From assembly GCA_947462335.1 (NCBI GenBank), contig OX381710.1:1116001-1180000 (forward strand): a DNA stretch of 64,000 nucleotides. The letters run 5' to 3'. How positions within the stretch are numbered: position 1 is the stretch's first letter; each line of letters begins with the position of its first letter. The notes beneath the pieces are model-generated. The model did no database searches. It was not told the origin of the DNA and saw only the letters and a list, made by a program, of their open reading frames with translations. The position numbers and the translations under genes are program-made. Shown here one piece after another: positions 1 to 10,038 of the stretch. This stretch comes from Harmothoe impar (lineage: Eukaryota; Annelida; Polychaeta; Phyllodocida; Polynoidae).

Positions 1-306
1 TGTCTGATTTGCTTGTGTAATACATGGATTTTAGGGTTTCCTAGGGTGTAGAATCCATATTTTGGGTCAAAATTACAATTTGGAAAATTTGAACACAAGA
101 TGTAATGGAAATACAATAATCAAATAACACGTTATACAGACATAGCCCACTCCCTTAGTTAACATTGGTGTTACTCCTAAATAGATATAGTTTTAAACCG
201 CTATATATTTTCGCTTACTCGCACCATTTTTTGAAAAGTGAAATCCATTGACCAACTTCTTTTTTTTGTATGGCCTTATGTATCTTATAACAAATTTCTT
301 TGACAG

Positions 307-437
307 TGCCAATGAGTTCTTCCTGGACCCGCTGCGTAACCCTCTCTACAACAACGCTATCCTCAATGAATACTCCACACAAACCTACTACATGACCATG
401 AACAGGGTCAACCCCAACAACGCCAGGGACTTTGCAG
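307..437 (+). CDS. PEBP-like protein gene, third-last exon
   Basis: This internal exon has a pyrimidine-rich acceptor ending in CAG at 301-306 and a GT donor at 438. It encodes about 43 residues, including NEFFLDPLRNPLYNNAIL and NPNNARDFAG. The last base begins a Gly codon that is completed by the next exon (phase 1). On its own the peptide is not diagnostic. It is assigned to the PEBP-like gene because the reading frame continues into the exon at 565. The 5' exons of this gene lie left of the window. Confidence 0.65.
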
Positions 438-564
438 GTTAGCAACACTTTTAGTGATAGATATGATGTAAGTGAGTTGCTGTATAAGTGTTATAAATGA
501 CCACTCCCTAAGCATAGAAAATCTTTTATTTAAAACAAACAAAAATCTTTTACACCCCATGCAG

Positions 565-793
565 GTAAGCTGTACACCCTGATGCTGGTTGACGCTGACG
601 TCCCGACTCTGTACAACCTCATCATCAACATCCCCGGGGATGACGTGTCATCGGGGACCACGGTCGTACCGTACCGTCAGCCGGGACCCCCGTCTGTACA
701 CGACCATTACTTCCTGCTGTTTGAACAGACGGAGGAGATCAGCCTCGCTGCCACCGCTGCCTTCACCCGCCCCCACCCCTGTCCTGATAATAG
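565..793 (+). CDS. PEBP-like protein gene, exon carrying the PEBP core
   Basis: The exon follows an acceptor (CCCATGCAG) and ends at an AG/GTAAG donor. It reads GKLYTLMLVDADVP, then NLIINIPG, then PYRQPGPPS..HDHYFLLFEQ. These correspond in order to three conserved blocks of the phosphatidylethanolamine-binding protein family: the TDPDAP-like strand, the HWLVVNIPG-like strand and the P.PP..H.Y.FLL..Q ligand-pocket loop. The usual DPD motif is DAD here, and the usual His before the VVNIPG-type strand is replaced (LYNLIINIPG), so ligand binding may differ from canonical PEBP1. The family is known for binding anionic ligands and for protease or kinase inhibition. Which subfamily this belongs to cannot be decided from these exons. 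Confidence 0.75.
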
Positions 794-1145
794 GTAAGAG
801 CCAAGTGCTGTATTGTGTTCTCATAAAACTATCATATTCATATCTTGAAAAGTAGGATTAGTCTGGTGGGGAACAAGGATTTGAGGTCTAACCCCTATTC
901 TCCAATATAGTCTTTTTCCTTGCTGTTCATTTGGAGGGGGGTCTGTGTGCCCATATCCTGCATGATTTATTCTTGATGGCTTTGGAGAAATTGAGATGTT
1001 CAAGATGGCTGCCAGAATTCAATAAAGATCATATCTCTGCTTCCAATCCACTAGACACAAATAAAAGGTCTAAAAGTACATATCTATGGTCATGGAATCC
1101 AATCATGCCATTAGGAATCATATAAACATATATGGCAGCCATTGA

Positions 1146-1600
1146 CTAGGAGGAGATGAGTATAGAAGGGACAAACGGGGCTAACTGCGGTTGGGCCTGA
1201 GATGGTCGTAAATAAAGACCGGCAACCACCGAGTCAAAAAGTCTATCCAAGTCTATTTTTAGATTAACTGTTAGAGGAAGCCTAGAAGCTGGAAGAAATT
1301 GCTTTAGCAATAGCACAGTCCGTAAGAATCCGGGTCCTGAGGGGCTTGGCCAGATATATGAGGGCAGAGAGACTCGCCCAGTCCCCGGTGAACCGGATGT
1401 CCTCAAGTGGGACACCGCACAGGTGCATGAACGCTGCCCCGGATCTCCTGAGCGAGTGGACACCTGCTCGCTCCGTGTCCACTCCAATGAGGCGTAAGAG
1501 CTTCTTAAGGAAGGTCAGGAGCCTCGGGTACTGTAGAGGTGCTATAGAGCCTCTGAGTCTGACCAAGAAGGCAGGCGAGTCAGGGTTCGAGGAAGGGCCA
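1146..1600 (-). pseudogene. Tyrosine-recombinase fragment (DIRS/Crypton-type transposon relic)
   Basis: On the minus strand, inside the last intron of the PEBP-like gene, 1282-1566 encodes about 94 residues. They contain GVHSLRRSGAAF, then GVPLEDIRFTGDWAS, then an ALIYL tyrosine. This is the order of the C-terminal catalytic boxes of tyrosine recombinases: H-x-x-R, then the GDW (H/W) position, then the nucleophilic Tyr. The N-terminal half and the rest of any element are missing. An overlapping frame over 1146-1487 is also open but has no such motifs. This looks like an old 3' fragment of a DIRS- or Crypton-like element. The subclass cannot be resolved. Confidence 0.6.
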
Positions 1601-2251
1601 TATCAATTCAATTCAAATGCATTTATTTAAAGCTGGACCGTCAGGGAATAAATTCAGCATTTTCCATACATGGACTAAAATAACAGTTCCACCATAGGGC
1701 AGCAGTGTTTGGACAGGGGACCATGAGCATTGTTCAACTACAACATATTCACCCTATCTTGTGCCTGTAAGAGCTGAGCTCGAAGCCCTTAAGAGCCCCC
1801 TTGTGAATGAAAACTTAACTATATATCCGAAAGTGCTTTTGGCCTCACTTCAACCATGACGGTCAAGCTTTAAACTGCAACAGACGGAAGCTAATATCTT
1901 GTATTCTGTCTGTTCTCGATTGCTACATTGCTTTTTCAGTAGTTGCATCCTTTGATTCTATTTAGGGATGTCATTGACATCCAATTTATGTCGATGACAA
2001 TTATTGACATATAGTTGTCAATTTATCAATGTATTGCAATATAATATTCAAACTATTATGTACATCTAGAACACTATTCATTGCTTTACTAAGCTGAGAA
2101 AAATAACATAAACAAAGCTGAACACCAGTCCCATTAACTTCACTGAAAATGTTCACATGATTATCATAGATATGAAACTAGCTTTAAATAATACAAGGTA
2201 GGAATCTGACCTAAGGCTGCGGTCGAAAGGATAAGTACCCTAACTGTCAGC

Positions 2252-2300
2252 TCCCTCCCTGCCTCCCTCCCTCCCTCCCTCCCTCCCTCCCTGCCTCCCT
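2252..2300. repeat. CCCT microsatellite
   Basis: A tetranucleotide run of CCCT units with two GCCT interruptions, inside the last intron of the PEBP-like gene. Confidence 0.9.
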
Positions 2301-2514
2301 TAATAAATGTGGTGGAGAACAACATTTCTGGGGGTGCACTGGATGCAAGCACATTTAGCTACCATGACACAAGTGCATACCTTGTTTTTTTCCACTGGCA
2401 GAGAACAATTTCAAAATTGTCAATATAATATATTAACATATTGACATAATAGCGATATGTCAATACAGTGAACATCAATGACGTCCCTAATTCTACATTT
2501 GGTCTCCCCTATAG

Positions 2515-2644
2515 GTGCCTGCATGGTATCATCCAGGCCTTCCTCTGTGTCCATGACCTTCAGCTGGTCGGTGCCAACCGGTTCAGGACCAGCAACGACG
2601 ACTACGTACAGTGCCACAAACAGGCAGTATATAAGGAGCTGTAA
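2515..2644 (+). CDS. PEBP-like protein gene, terminal exon
   Basis: The acceptor CCCTATAG precedes G TGC CTG. The exon completes the split Arg codon (AG|G) left by the exon ending at 793, which supports the join. It encodes RCLHGIIQAFLCVHDLQLVG..., then TSNDDYVQCHKQAVYKEL, then a TAA stop at 2642-2644. The region lies where PEBP proteins have their C-terminal helix, although the sequence is diverged. AATAAA-like signals (for example AATAAATC near 2744) lie within about 110 bases downstream. The intron before it is 1.7 kb long. Confidence 0.65.
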
Positions 2645-2993
2645 GAAGGAGGCTGGATGAAATCTATTTTAGAACATTGTGCAAAAAGTATAAAAAACCC
2701 TGAGGAAGACTGTCTAACAGTTGAAACTGTAGGTTCAAATATCTAATAAATCTGCTACTTAAAAACCAAAGTTGGGAATCTAGTTGTGTTGTATGTATCT
2801 AGAAATAAAAAATATTGTATTAATTATAAGCATAGATATATAATGTTGTTCACTTTCTTAAAACTTTTTTCTATAATACTTAGCTCAAGTTAGAATCTAG
2901 ACCTGAATATTATGACAAAAAAATGAACAAGGTATTGGGCTTGGAACAAGGCCAAACTGACCTGCCATTTATTAATGAATAACAATTGTAAAC

Positions 2994-3134
2994 CAGGGGC
3001 GGATCCAGGAATTTGGGAAAGGGGGGGCGCCGCAATACCTACAGCATTGGGGGTGTTCAACCATCTACATTAAAATTTACCAAAAAATAGGGGGGGCGCG
3101 CGCCCCTTGCGCCCCCCCCCTGGATCCGCCCCTG
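2994..3134. mobile_element. 141-bp MITE with CAGGGGCGGATCC termini
   Basis: The element starts CAGGGGCGGATCCAGGA and ends with the inverse, TGGATCCGCCCCTG. The middle is G-rich then C-rich (GGGGGGGCGC / GCGCCCCCCC), so the whole could fold into a hairpin. CAGGGG-type ends are typical of non-autonomous hAT elements. TAAAC occurs at both flanks but an exact 8-bp target duplication is not clear. A second copy of this family lies at 53144-53303. Confidence 0.8.
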
Positions 3135-4150
3135 TAAACAATCAACAGATAAGAAAAAAGAATTATTAACAGAATGTCGCGCTGACGACCCGCTGCCGCT
3201 GAGACCAATGTAACAATGGCCGATTTGAACAAGGCGCCAGAAGAGAAGGACTCCTGCCCATGCGCAATAACATGTTACCCGGGTGAAGCTTCCTGTTTCC
3301 CGCTCAAGAATTATATCCTATAAATTTCTACAATATGTATGTACATTTCTAGTCACAACATATGTTGCCTATTTCACACTATAAACCTTCTCTAAAATAC
3401 ACTAATAGCCCCTTCCAATGCCCCTACAGCTATGTAAATGCCTGATATGTGGGATATATATCATTGAATACAATACAGCTACTTTACACTTATAGAAGGC
3501 TGCGCCTTTTTAAGAACCCTGTGTTAATGTAATATATGCACGTATCCCCGTCTGTTTAGTATACTTTACGACAAGGACAGAAAATCACTATCATCAAGAT
3601 CAAAAAGTATATCTAATGTGTATATCATTATGAAAACATACTCACTAAAAGGCTTTTCAAGACATGCTGGTTGTCAGTTAAAGTAGTTAATTATCCGCAG
3701 ATTATCTGCCGGCACCTAGTTTTTACTGAAATGTATGCGGGTAGTCCTTTGTAAATGCTACATTATTAACTAAAACGGCTTTGAAAATTCTTGATTGGCA
3801 TCAAACTCACCTAATCTAGCTGGCCAGCTGTCGCCATGGCTCCAAGAATTGGCCCCTCATGTGTATTCTCCTGGTTGCAAGGTTTCTAGAACTGAGAGAA
3901 TGCTGTAAATATTCCAACTCCAATCACAAGAACCAATAAAAGGGTTGAAATGTAGCTTCCATAATGGCCACAGTCTTTATCTGCTATAACCCTGTATTTG
4001 AAATTAGTTGATATGCCCAAGGGAATGAGTGTGTCAAATATCAGATCTTTTGGTATTTTTACAGTCAAATTATGCTGCTATCTCAATATTTGCATAAATT
4101 ATGCTAATTAGGTCTCAATCAAAAATTATGAAAGAGTGCATTCTTGAACA
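3135..4150. other. Non-coding stretch before the palindrome
   Basis: I see no exon or element with clear ends here. A 60-codon minus-strand frame at 3886-4068 has a hydrophobic C-terminus but no other support and reads like AT-rich chance. The last 70 bases are AT-rich with TAATTATGC-like motifs. Confidence 0.5.
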
Positions 4151-4154
4151 ACTT
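4151..4154. repeat. Candidate target-site duplication, left (ACTT)
   Basis: ACTT directly abuts the left terminus TAGTAG and is repeated at 12967-12970 after the right terminus CTACTA. Four bases can match by chance, so this supports insertion but does not prove it. Confidence 0.55.
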
Positions 4155-4208
4155 TAGTAGTATAGTATGTATCGGAACGGGACTATAGTTAAGTACTGTT
4201 TATTACTC

Positions 4209-4610
4209 AATCGACCTGCAGCCAATCAGAGGCCTCCATTTGGTCACGTGACCGGAAGTGACCTACTTAGGGGATTAGTGGTGCATTCTGGGTAACCCTG
4301 CAGCCAATCAGAGGCCTCCATTTGGTCACGTGACCGGAAGTGACCTACTTAGGGGATTAGTGGTGCATTCTGGGTAACCTACTGACCTACTTAGAAGCTC
4401 TCAGCCAATCAGAGGCCGGCATTCTGGTAACCATGGTAACGTGACCTACTTACGTCACGTGACCTACTTAGGCTCAGCCAATCAGAAGCCGGCATTCTGG
4501 TAACTAGGGTAACGTGACCTACTTAGGGTTTGTTTGTAAACAACACCACGTGGCTCTCTTGTTTGTAAACAACACCACGTGACACGTGACTGTTTGTAAA
4601 CAAACAATTC
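4209..4610. promoter_or_regulatory. Subterminal CCAAT / CACGTG / GTAAACAA repeat block, left arm
   Basis: CAGCCAATCAGA occurs four times (CCAAT at 4222, 4304, 4404 and 4478). The first two lie in an 82-bp direct repeat that also contains TGGTCACGTGACC, CCGGAAGTGA (an ETS-type core) and CCTACTTAGG. Two copies of TTTGTAAACAACACCACGTG follow (4530-4580), combining a forkhead-like GTAAACAA with a CACGTG E-box. Tandem CCAAT boxes with E-boxes look like promoter architecture, and subterminal repeats can also be transposase binding sites. Function is inferred from motifs only. Confidence 0.5.
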
Positions 4611-4614
4611 GACT

Positions 4615-6480
4615 TAGTCTGACATTTTCAGCTGTCGCATGCTGACCTGCTGCTATCATAAGAGAAACAAAAGCCCTAATCACGCTTTTCAGCTGGATCC
4701 TTCCACCCACCAGACATGGATCCAGATGGGAGGGTGGTTTAAAATTAATCCGTGTACCGACTGTCATACAATAGTGTAATTAGTTGAACACGTGTTACCT
4801 GTATAAAGGATTAGCAGGTCATGGGCTTAGAGTGTGTATAGAAAAACAACTACAGGTAGCGTGAACAAAGCGACCCCCTCCCTTTCTGTCACTCTGTCTG
4901 TGACTAGAGGGCGCGCGTGTGGTAAGCGGCTTAAATCTAAAGAAAAAAAATCACCCTCTCCTGTCGTCAGCAGTCAGCTGGCCGGCGGCTGGAAAATGCG
5001 ATTAGAGGGATGATGAGCGCGGTTTTTTATATTCAATATATTAGAAGTGTGCTTTGTTGCTTATATAGTTCATTATGCGTTTAAAATGTTCGCGAGTATC
5101 GTAGAAATGTACAAAAATCCTATTGTGGCGCCATCTGACGAAAAGAGCGGAGAACTATACTAGGGTATGGCGAGCTAGACTAGAGCATGTAATCACCAGG
5201 CGGCAGAGTGGTCAAAAGACAATCTCGTAGTAGTAGGTCTACTTGGATCTTGAGTAGCCACCCTTGTGGTTGCAATTACCTAGACTAGTTGACCCTGCCA
5301 GCCTGGTCAAGTGAAATTAGTAAGGAGACCGCACATTAACGCGCTCCACAGTCTTTAGACAGTTAAGACTATAGTACCGTAGATTCTACTGTGTACTCAC
5401 ACTAACTATTTACAGTGCTACATATTCATACCCGTGTTCTAAGTGTTTTTTTAGAAAAAAGCGATCTACTCACCCATTTTTTTTTAGACAAACTCCTATT
5501 AGCAGGAAACCCCTGTATAAACCATACTGCAAAGATCTGCTACTTCGAGCGTCTGCCTCGTGACTGATAGTGTACAACAAGACGAAGTGGGCAGAGGTGA
5601 AGTACTGTTCCAAGAAAAATTGAGGCTCTTTATATAGCTGAGAGAGCGGCTAATCCGGATGTTCTAAGCTTGTTTTCACCTAGAGCCCCACCCTCTTCCA
5701 GAGAGGAATCAAATTGCTTTTCACCTGGACCCTTCCACCCCTCATCCATCAGCATGAAAAGAGGGATAACAAGTGTAACGTGCGCTACATGTATATGGGA
5801 TTATAGCTGGTGAAGAGATAAAGCCAGGTCAACCGTGTATACAAAGACTACAGGAGGTGATTAACGACAGGTGTGACGCGCCAGCCCGTGGACGGATTAT
5901 CTTCTAAGCTGACGCTTATTCAACTAGCCAGCTGCCGTCCGCTCCACTCACCACGGCAAGAGGAGGTGCTTTTGTTTTACACTTAAGTCGCTTACCACAT
6001 GTTCTCGTCTCTACCTCACAGACAGACACCCTCTCGCTTGCTTCACGACCCCTGTAGCTTTTTTTGTATACACACTCTAATCTCATAACCCCCTGATCCG
6101 TTATACAGGTAACGGGTATTCTCTTTTAAATAGCTGCCAGTCAGCCTGCGGCAGCTGAAAACGACGGTAAGTAGCTTAGCTCTAGAAGCAAGAAGGCGTA
6201 TATAAGGAGGCTGACACGTGTATAGGCGCCTTATAAGTCGGCAGGGGGTAAATACTAGTGAAAAAGGAAGGCAGGTGTGCAGGTAGCTTTCTAACAGACA
6301 CGTGTGTGCACTAAGCTGCTTAAGTCTAAACCCACCTGCAGTAGTCAGGTAGCATGTGAAAACTTCCTTAACAGATCTCTTAATTGAGTAGAGACTCTGT
6401 ACTGAGAGAGTCTTTTCAGCCGTTTAAGAGGATTATCTAGGACAGGGTACATAAGGAGTGAAACGACGCTCTCACCCATC
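4615..6480. repeat. Diverged repeat monomers in the left arm (mirrored at 10641-12506)
   Basis: Blocks built on TTTTCAGCTG, GGATCCTTCCACCC, AGAGTGTGTATA, CTACAGG..CGTGAA and a GTGGTAAGCGGCTTAA-like stretch recur in both orientations, for example 4620-4990 versus the inverse at 5940-6170, with a further partial copy at 5640-5870. Each arm therefore contains smaller inverted repeats, as in Drosophila FB-type foldback elements. No coding potential is seen. Confidence 0.55.
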
Positions 6481-6543
6481 ACACTTTCTCGACCCGCCCT
6501 TCATCATCGTAGCATCGTCCACTCTACGCTCGCTCAGAATGTT

Positions 6544-7182
6544 ATGATGGTTAGTTCTGCTATTTTCAGCTACTTTTCTTATCGAAGTGTTGACGCTACA
6601 GAGCATCGAAACTCTCTCCAAATGAGTCCAAGAAAGAAAAAGCAACTTCCACTTGAAGCAGGAAGAGAAACAGTGCCCTATGATGCATGTGAGGTAAAGA
6701 AACATTGGAAGGACGTCACCAAGGAGCAATGGATAGAAGCATGCTTCAACTTCATCGGAACGGAAGTAGTTTCATTTGGACAGAGGGAGAAGATTTTGTT
6801 GGAGCTATTTTTCTTAGCTCCGTATACTTGGCCTGACTGTGGTGAAATTCCTTCAGGTATTTGTTCAGTCTTCGCCATAGAAGTTATCAGGTCTTTGAAG
6901 GAGCTTCGATATATGCAAGGCACTCACGAGGAGATTGTTCACAAAATGACGGAATTCGAAACAGGAGAAGACACAATATGGTGCGAGGAGACGACATATA
7001 CGGACGATGATCTGGAGTACATCATTTGTAGCCCGTTGGAACATTATGTTAAAGACTTTGAGGACATGCTAGACAGCACTGAGTGCCGAAAGAGAGATCC
7101 CTTACTGCACAGAAAGAGGCCAAAGCTGTGTTGGAAAAGCTCAAGTTTGGTCAAGGATTCACTCTTCAAAGCAGCTGTGTGA
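6544..7182 (+). CDS. Unidentified palindrome-encoded protein, first frame (left arm)
   Basis: This frame has 212 codons from ATG at 6544. A second in-frame ATG, before SPRKKKQLPLEAG, may be the true start. The protein has a basic N-terminal patch (SPRKKKQ), a mixed helical middle (WIEACFNFIGTEVVSFGQ, ILLELFFLAPYTWPDCGE, FAIEVIRSLKELRYM) and an acidic patch (YTDDDLEYIICSPLEHYV). I recognise no domain. Its last 30 codons look less natural than the overlapping -1 frame that starts at 7083, so the real product probably moves into that frame by a frameshift or splicing. The right arm carries the same frames with the same break, which argues against a sequencing error. Confidence 0.5.
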   Translation: MMVSSAIFSYFSYRSVDATEHRNSLQMSPRKKKQLPLEAGRETVPYDACEVKKHWKDVTKEQWIEACFNFIGTEVVSFGQREKILLELFFLAPYTWPDCGEIPSGICSVFAIEVIRSLKELRYMQGTHEEIVHKMTEFETGEDTIWCEETTYTDDDLEYIICSPLEHYVKDFEDMLDSTECRKRDPLLHRKRPKLCWKSSSLVKDSLFKAAV

Positions 7183-7406
7183 GTGTGATAAAAGGCCTTG
7201 TGTTGAAACATCCAGACATGAAGTTTTCGCGTGCTGTCGACACACTTCCTTTGCCTGAACTGATGATGAACATGATCGATCCCATCGTACCAACATGTTT
7301 CGACTCTGCCAATTGTCCCATGTATAAAATGGTTTCAAGTTTTGCCCGTGGCCGATGGCTAAACGATCCACTGAAGTCAGAAAACCTCCTTGATTTAATC
7401 AACTGA
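7083..7406 (+). CDS. Unidentified palindrome-encoded protein, second frame (left arm)
   Basis: This 107-codon frame opens right after a TGA and has no ATG until 7218, so it is unlikely to be translated alone. It lies in the -1 frame relative to the 6544-7182 frame, which it overlaps by 100 bases. It reads KEAKAVLEKLKFGQGFTL, then CVSVIKGLVLKHPDMKFSRA, then LPLPELMMNMIDPIVPTCF and ends ENLLDLIN. The sequence is balanced and protein-like. Together with the first frame the product would be about 290 residues. Family unknown. Confidence 0.45.
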   Translation: MPKERSLTAQKEAKAVLEKLKFGQGFTLQSSCVSVIKGLVLKHPDMKFSRAVDTLPLPELMMNMIDPIVPTCFDSANCPMYKMVSSFARGRWLNDPLKSENLLDLIN

Positions 7407-7465
7407 CTAAATGTATTTTCTCATACTAGTATTAGTAGCATTAGTAATAGCAGCTACTCAGTCTC

Positions 7466-7689
7466 GTGCAGCACAAGCAGCAGCATCTGTCAGCAGCATC
7501 CGTGACATCGTCAGCAGCAGCAGCAGCTGCACGAGCAGCACAAGCAGCAGCATCTGTCAACAGCATCCGTGACATCGTCAGCAACTGCAGCAGCTGCACG
7601 AGCAGCACAAGCAGCAGCAGCTGTCAGCAGCTGCAGAAGCTGCACGAGCAGCACAAGCAGCAGCACCAACAGCAGCAGCAACAGCAAAT

Positions 7690-7724
<35 letters not shown>

Positions 7725-7733
7725 GCGGTGTGG
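7466..7733. repeat. CAG/CTG-rich tract, left arm
   Basis: Imperfect (CAG)n mixed with CTGCACGAGCAGCACAAG and CATCTGTCAGCAGCATCC units, ending in an uninterrupted run of about 12 CAG/CAGC units near 7685-7722. Every frame is open through it (poly-Ser, poly-Ala, poly-Gln, poly-Leu). The open frames are a property of the repeat and I do not call a gene here. It begins about 35 bases after the end of the coding frame at 7406. Confidence 0.85.
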
Positions 7734-7739
7734 ACCACT

Positions 7740-7880
7740 AAATTCGAGATGGCGACATGTCTGTTTCTTAGAATCGACATTCGACATGAGGCTTAGTGAC
7801 ATTTGACATGAAGCTTGAAAAACATAGTGACAGGTGACATGAGCAATTCTTAATATCGACATGAGATATGAGCATAATTA
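7740..7880. repeat. CGACATG-type repeat inside the left arm
   Basis: Runs of CGACATGTC, TTCTTAGAATCGACATTC, TTAGTGACATTTGACATG and ATCGACATGAGATATGAG. The same vocabulary appears at 20755-20975, 22490-22670 and in the GTGCCTCTACATGGG MITEs, so the palindrome has absorbed or donated part of that family. The mirrored copy is at 9240-9375. Confidence 0.7.
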
Positions 7881-8514
7881 AGCGACATCGACATGTGCCA
7901 TGGCTATATTTTTTTAAGACAAACGCCATAGACTCCTCATTCAAACCCCCACTAGTAGTGCTCTATAAGCGCAAGCTTTGCCTTAAGAGAGCTGTGGCTG
8001 TGAACCCTCTCCTCCCCCCGTACACACAGGTAAATATCAGAGTCAGCCAATGTCGCCAATACTACTCTCATACAAGGGTCAGGCACTGCTGGACTATAAT
8101 AGATGGGTCAAGGACCATTCTACTGAGGGTCAGGCTAGGCTGGACATTCAATAACAGGCTGGACTTTGGCAAACTTGCTTGAAAGTCTGGCCAGCAAGAG
8201 TCCGTTGAAGGACTATACGGTAAAAAGGCTGCTGTTACAGTCAAGATACTCATATTTCAAGCCCAGAAAACTGTAATTAGCTTTCCAAGTTGTTTATTTA
8301 ACAATATCCTGGCCTAGCAAGAAGCTGTCAGATGACATCTAAGAAAAATGGGGCTGTTAATTGATCAAGAGAGCTACATTGTTACAGAGTCCTATTCCTC
8401 TTTTGAGGTGGGACCAAATTTGAAAAAAGAATAAACTCAAAAAAAAAGCCTTAAGATTGAAACAGTTGTAGATGACAAATTTAATGAGGAAGTCGTATTA
8501 ATTAGTTTACAAAT

Positions 8515-8606
8515 AGCCGCTGCACGAGCAGCACAAGCAGCAGCTGACACTAGTGTCAGCTGCAGCAGCTGCACGAGCTGCTTGTGCTGCTCCTGCAGCG
8601 GCTATT
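8515..8606. repeat. Palindrome centre with CAG-type units
   Basis: The centre GACACTAGTGTC is flanked by inverted CTGCACGAGCAGCACAAGCAG units. The right side has about one extra CAGCTGCTGCAGCTG-sized insertion, which offsets the arms by roughly 15 bases. No unique spacer separates the arms. Confidence 0.85.
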
Positions 8607-9386
8607 TGTAAACTAATTAATACGACTTCCTCATTAAATTTGTCATCTACAACTGTTTCAATCTTAAGGCTTTTTTTTTGAGTTTATTCTTTTTTCAAAT
8701 TTGGTCCCACCTCAAAAGAGGAATAGGACTCTGTAACAATGTAGCTCTCTTGATCAATTAACAGCCCCATTTTTCTTAGATGTCATCTGACAGCTTCTTG
8801 CTAGGCCAGGATATTGTTAAATAAACAACTTGGAAAGCTAATTACAGTTTTCTGGGCTTGAAATATGAGTATCTTGACTGTAACAGCAGCCTTTTTACCG
8901 TATAGTCCTTCAACGGACTCTTGCTGGCCAGACTTTCAAGCAAGTTTGCCAAAGTCCAGCCTGTTATTGAATGTCCAGCCTAGCCTGACCCTCAGTAGAA
9001 TGGTCCTTGACCCATCTATTATAGTCCAGCAGTGCCTGACCCTTGTATGAGAGTAGTATTGGCGACATTGGCTGACTCTGATATTTACCTGTGTGTACGG
9101 GGGGAGGAGAGGGTTCACAGCCACAGCTCTCTTAAGGCAAAGCTTGCGCTTATAGAGCACTACTAGTGGGGGTTTGAATGAGGAGTCTATGGCGTTTGTC
9201 TTAAAAAAATATAGCCATGGCACATGTCGATGTCGCTTAATTATGCTCATATCTCATGTCGATTTTAAGAATTGCTCATGTCACCTGTCACTATGTTTTT
9301 CAAGCTTCATGTCAAATGTCACTAAGCCTCATGTCGAATGTCGATTCTAAGAAACAGACATGTCGCCATCTCGAATTTAGTGGTCC

Positions 9387-9393
9387 ACACCGC

Positions 9394-9431
<38 letters not shown>

Positions 9432-9650
9432 ATTTGCTGTTGCTGCTGCTGTTGGTGCTGCTGCTTGTGCTGCTCGTGCAGCTGCTGCAGCTGCTGACAG
9501 CTGCTGCTGCTTGTGCTGCTCGTGCAGCTGCTGCAGTTGCTGACAATGTCACGGATGCTGTTGACAGATGCTGCTGCTTGTGCTGCTCGTGCAGCTGCTG
9601 CTGCTGCTGACGATGTCACGGATGCTGCTGACAGATGCTGCTGCTTGTGC
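9387..9650. repeat. CAG/CTG-rich tract, right arm
   Basis: Inverted partner of the tract at 7466-7733. It is one to a few triplets longer in the pure run and has a C-to-T-type change in one GACATTGTC unit. These length differences are typical of triplet slippage after the two arms separated. Confidence 0.85.
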
Positions 9651-9714
9651 TGCACGAGACTGAGTAGCTGCTATTACTAATGCTACTAATACTAGTATGA
9701 GAAAATACATTTAG

Positions 9715-10038
9715 TCAGTTGATTAAATCAAGGAGGTTTTCTGACTTCAGTGGATCGTTTAGCCATCGGCCACGGGCAAAACTTGAAACCATTTTATACA
9801 TGGGACAATTGGCAGAGTCGAAACATGTTGGTACGATGGGATCGATCATGTTCATCATCAGTTCAGGCAAAGGAAGTGTGTCGACAGCACGCGAAAACTT
9901 CATGTCTGGATGTTTCAACACAAGGCCTTTTATCACACTCACACAGCTGCTTTGAAGAGTGAATCCTTGACCAAACTTGAGCTTTTCCAACACAGCTTTG
10001 GCCTCTTTCTGTGCAGTAAGGGATCTCTCTTTCGGCAC
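9715..10038 (-). CDS. Unidentified palindrome-encoded protein, second frame (right arm)
   Basis: Inverted copy of the frame at 7083-7406, with identical translation. It again overlaps the first frame by 100 bases in the -1 phase. Confidence 0.45.
   Translation of the reverse strand: MPKERSLTAQKEAKAVLEKLKFGQGFTLQSSCVSVIKGLVLKHPDMKFSRAVDTLPLPELMMNMIDPIVPTCFDSANCPMYKMVSSFARGRWLNDPLKSENLLDLIN

Noticed and set aside
3886..4068. 60-codon frame with a hydrophobic C-terminus
   Set aside because: Short, AT-rich and without start context or neighbours. Chance is sufficient.
7466..7796. Open frames of poly-Ser, poly-Gln, poly-Ala and poly-Leu in the CAG tracts of both palindrome arms
   Set aside because: All frames are open because the sequence is a triplet repeat. 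There is no start context or non-repetitive protein.
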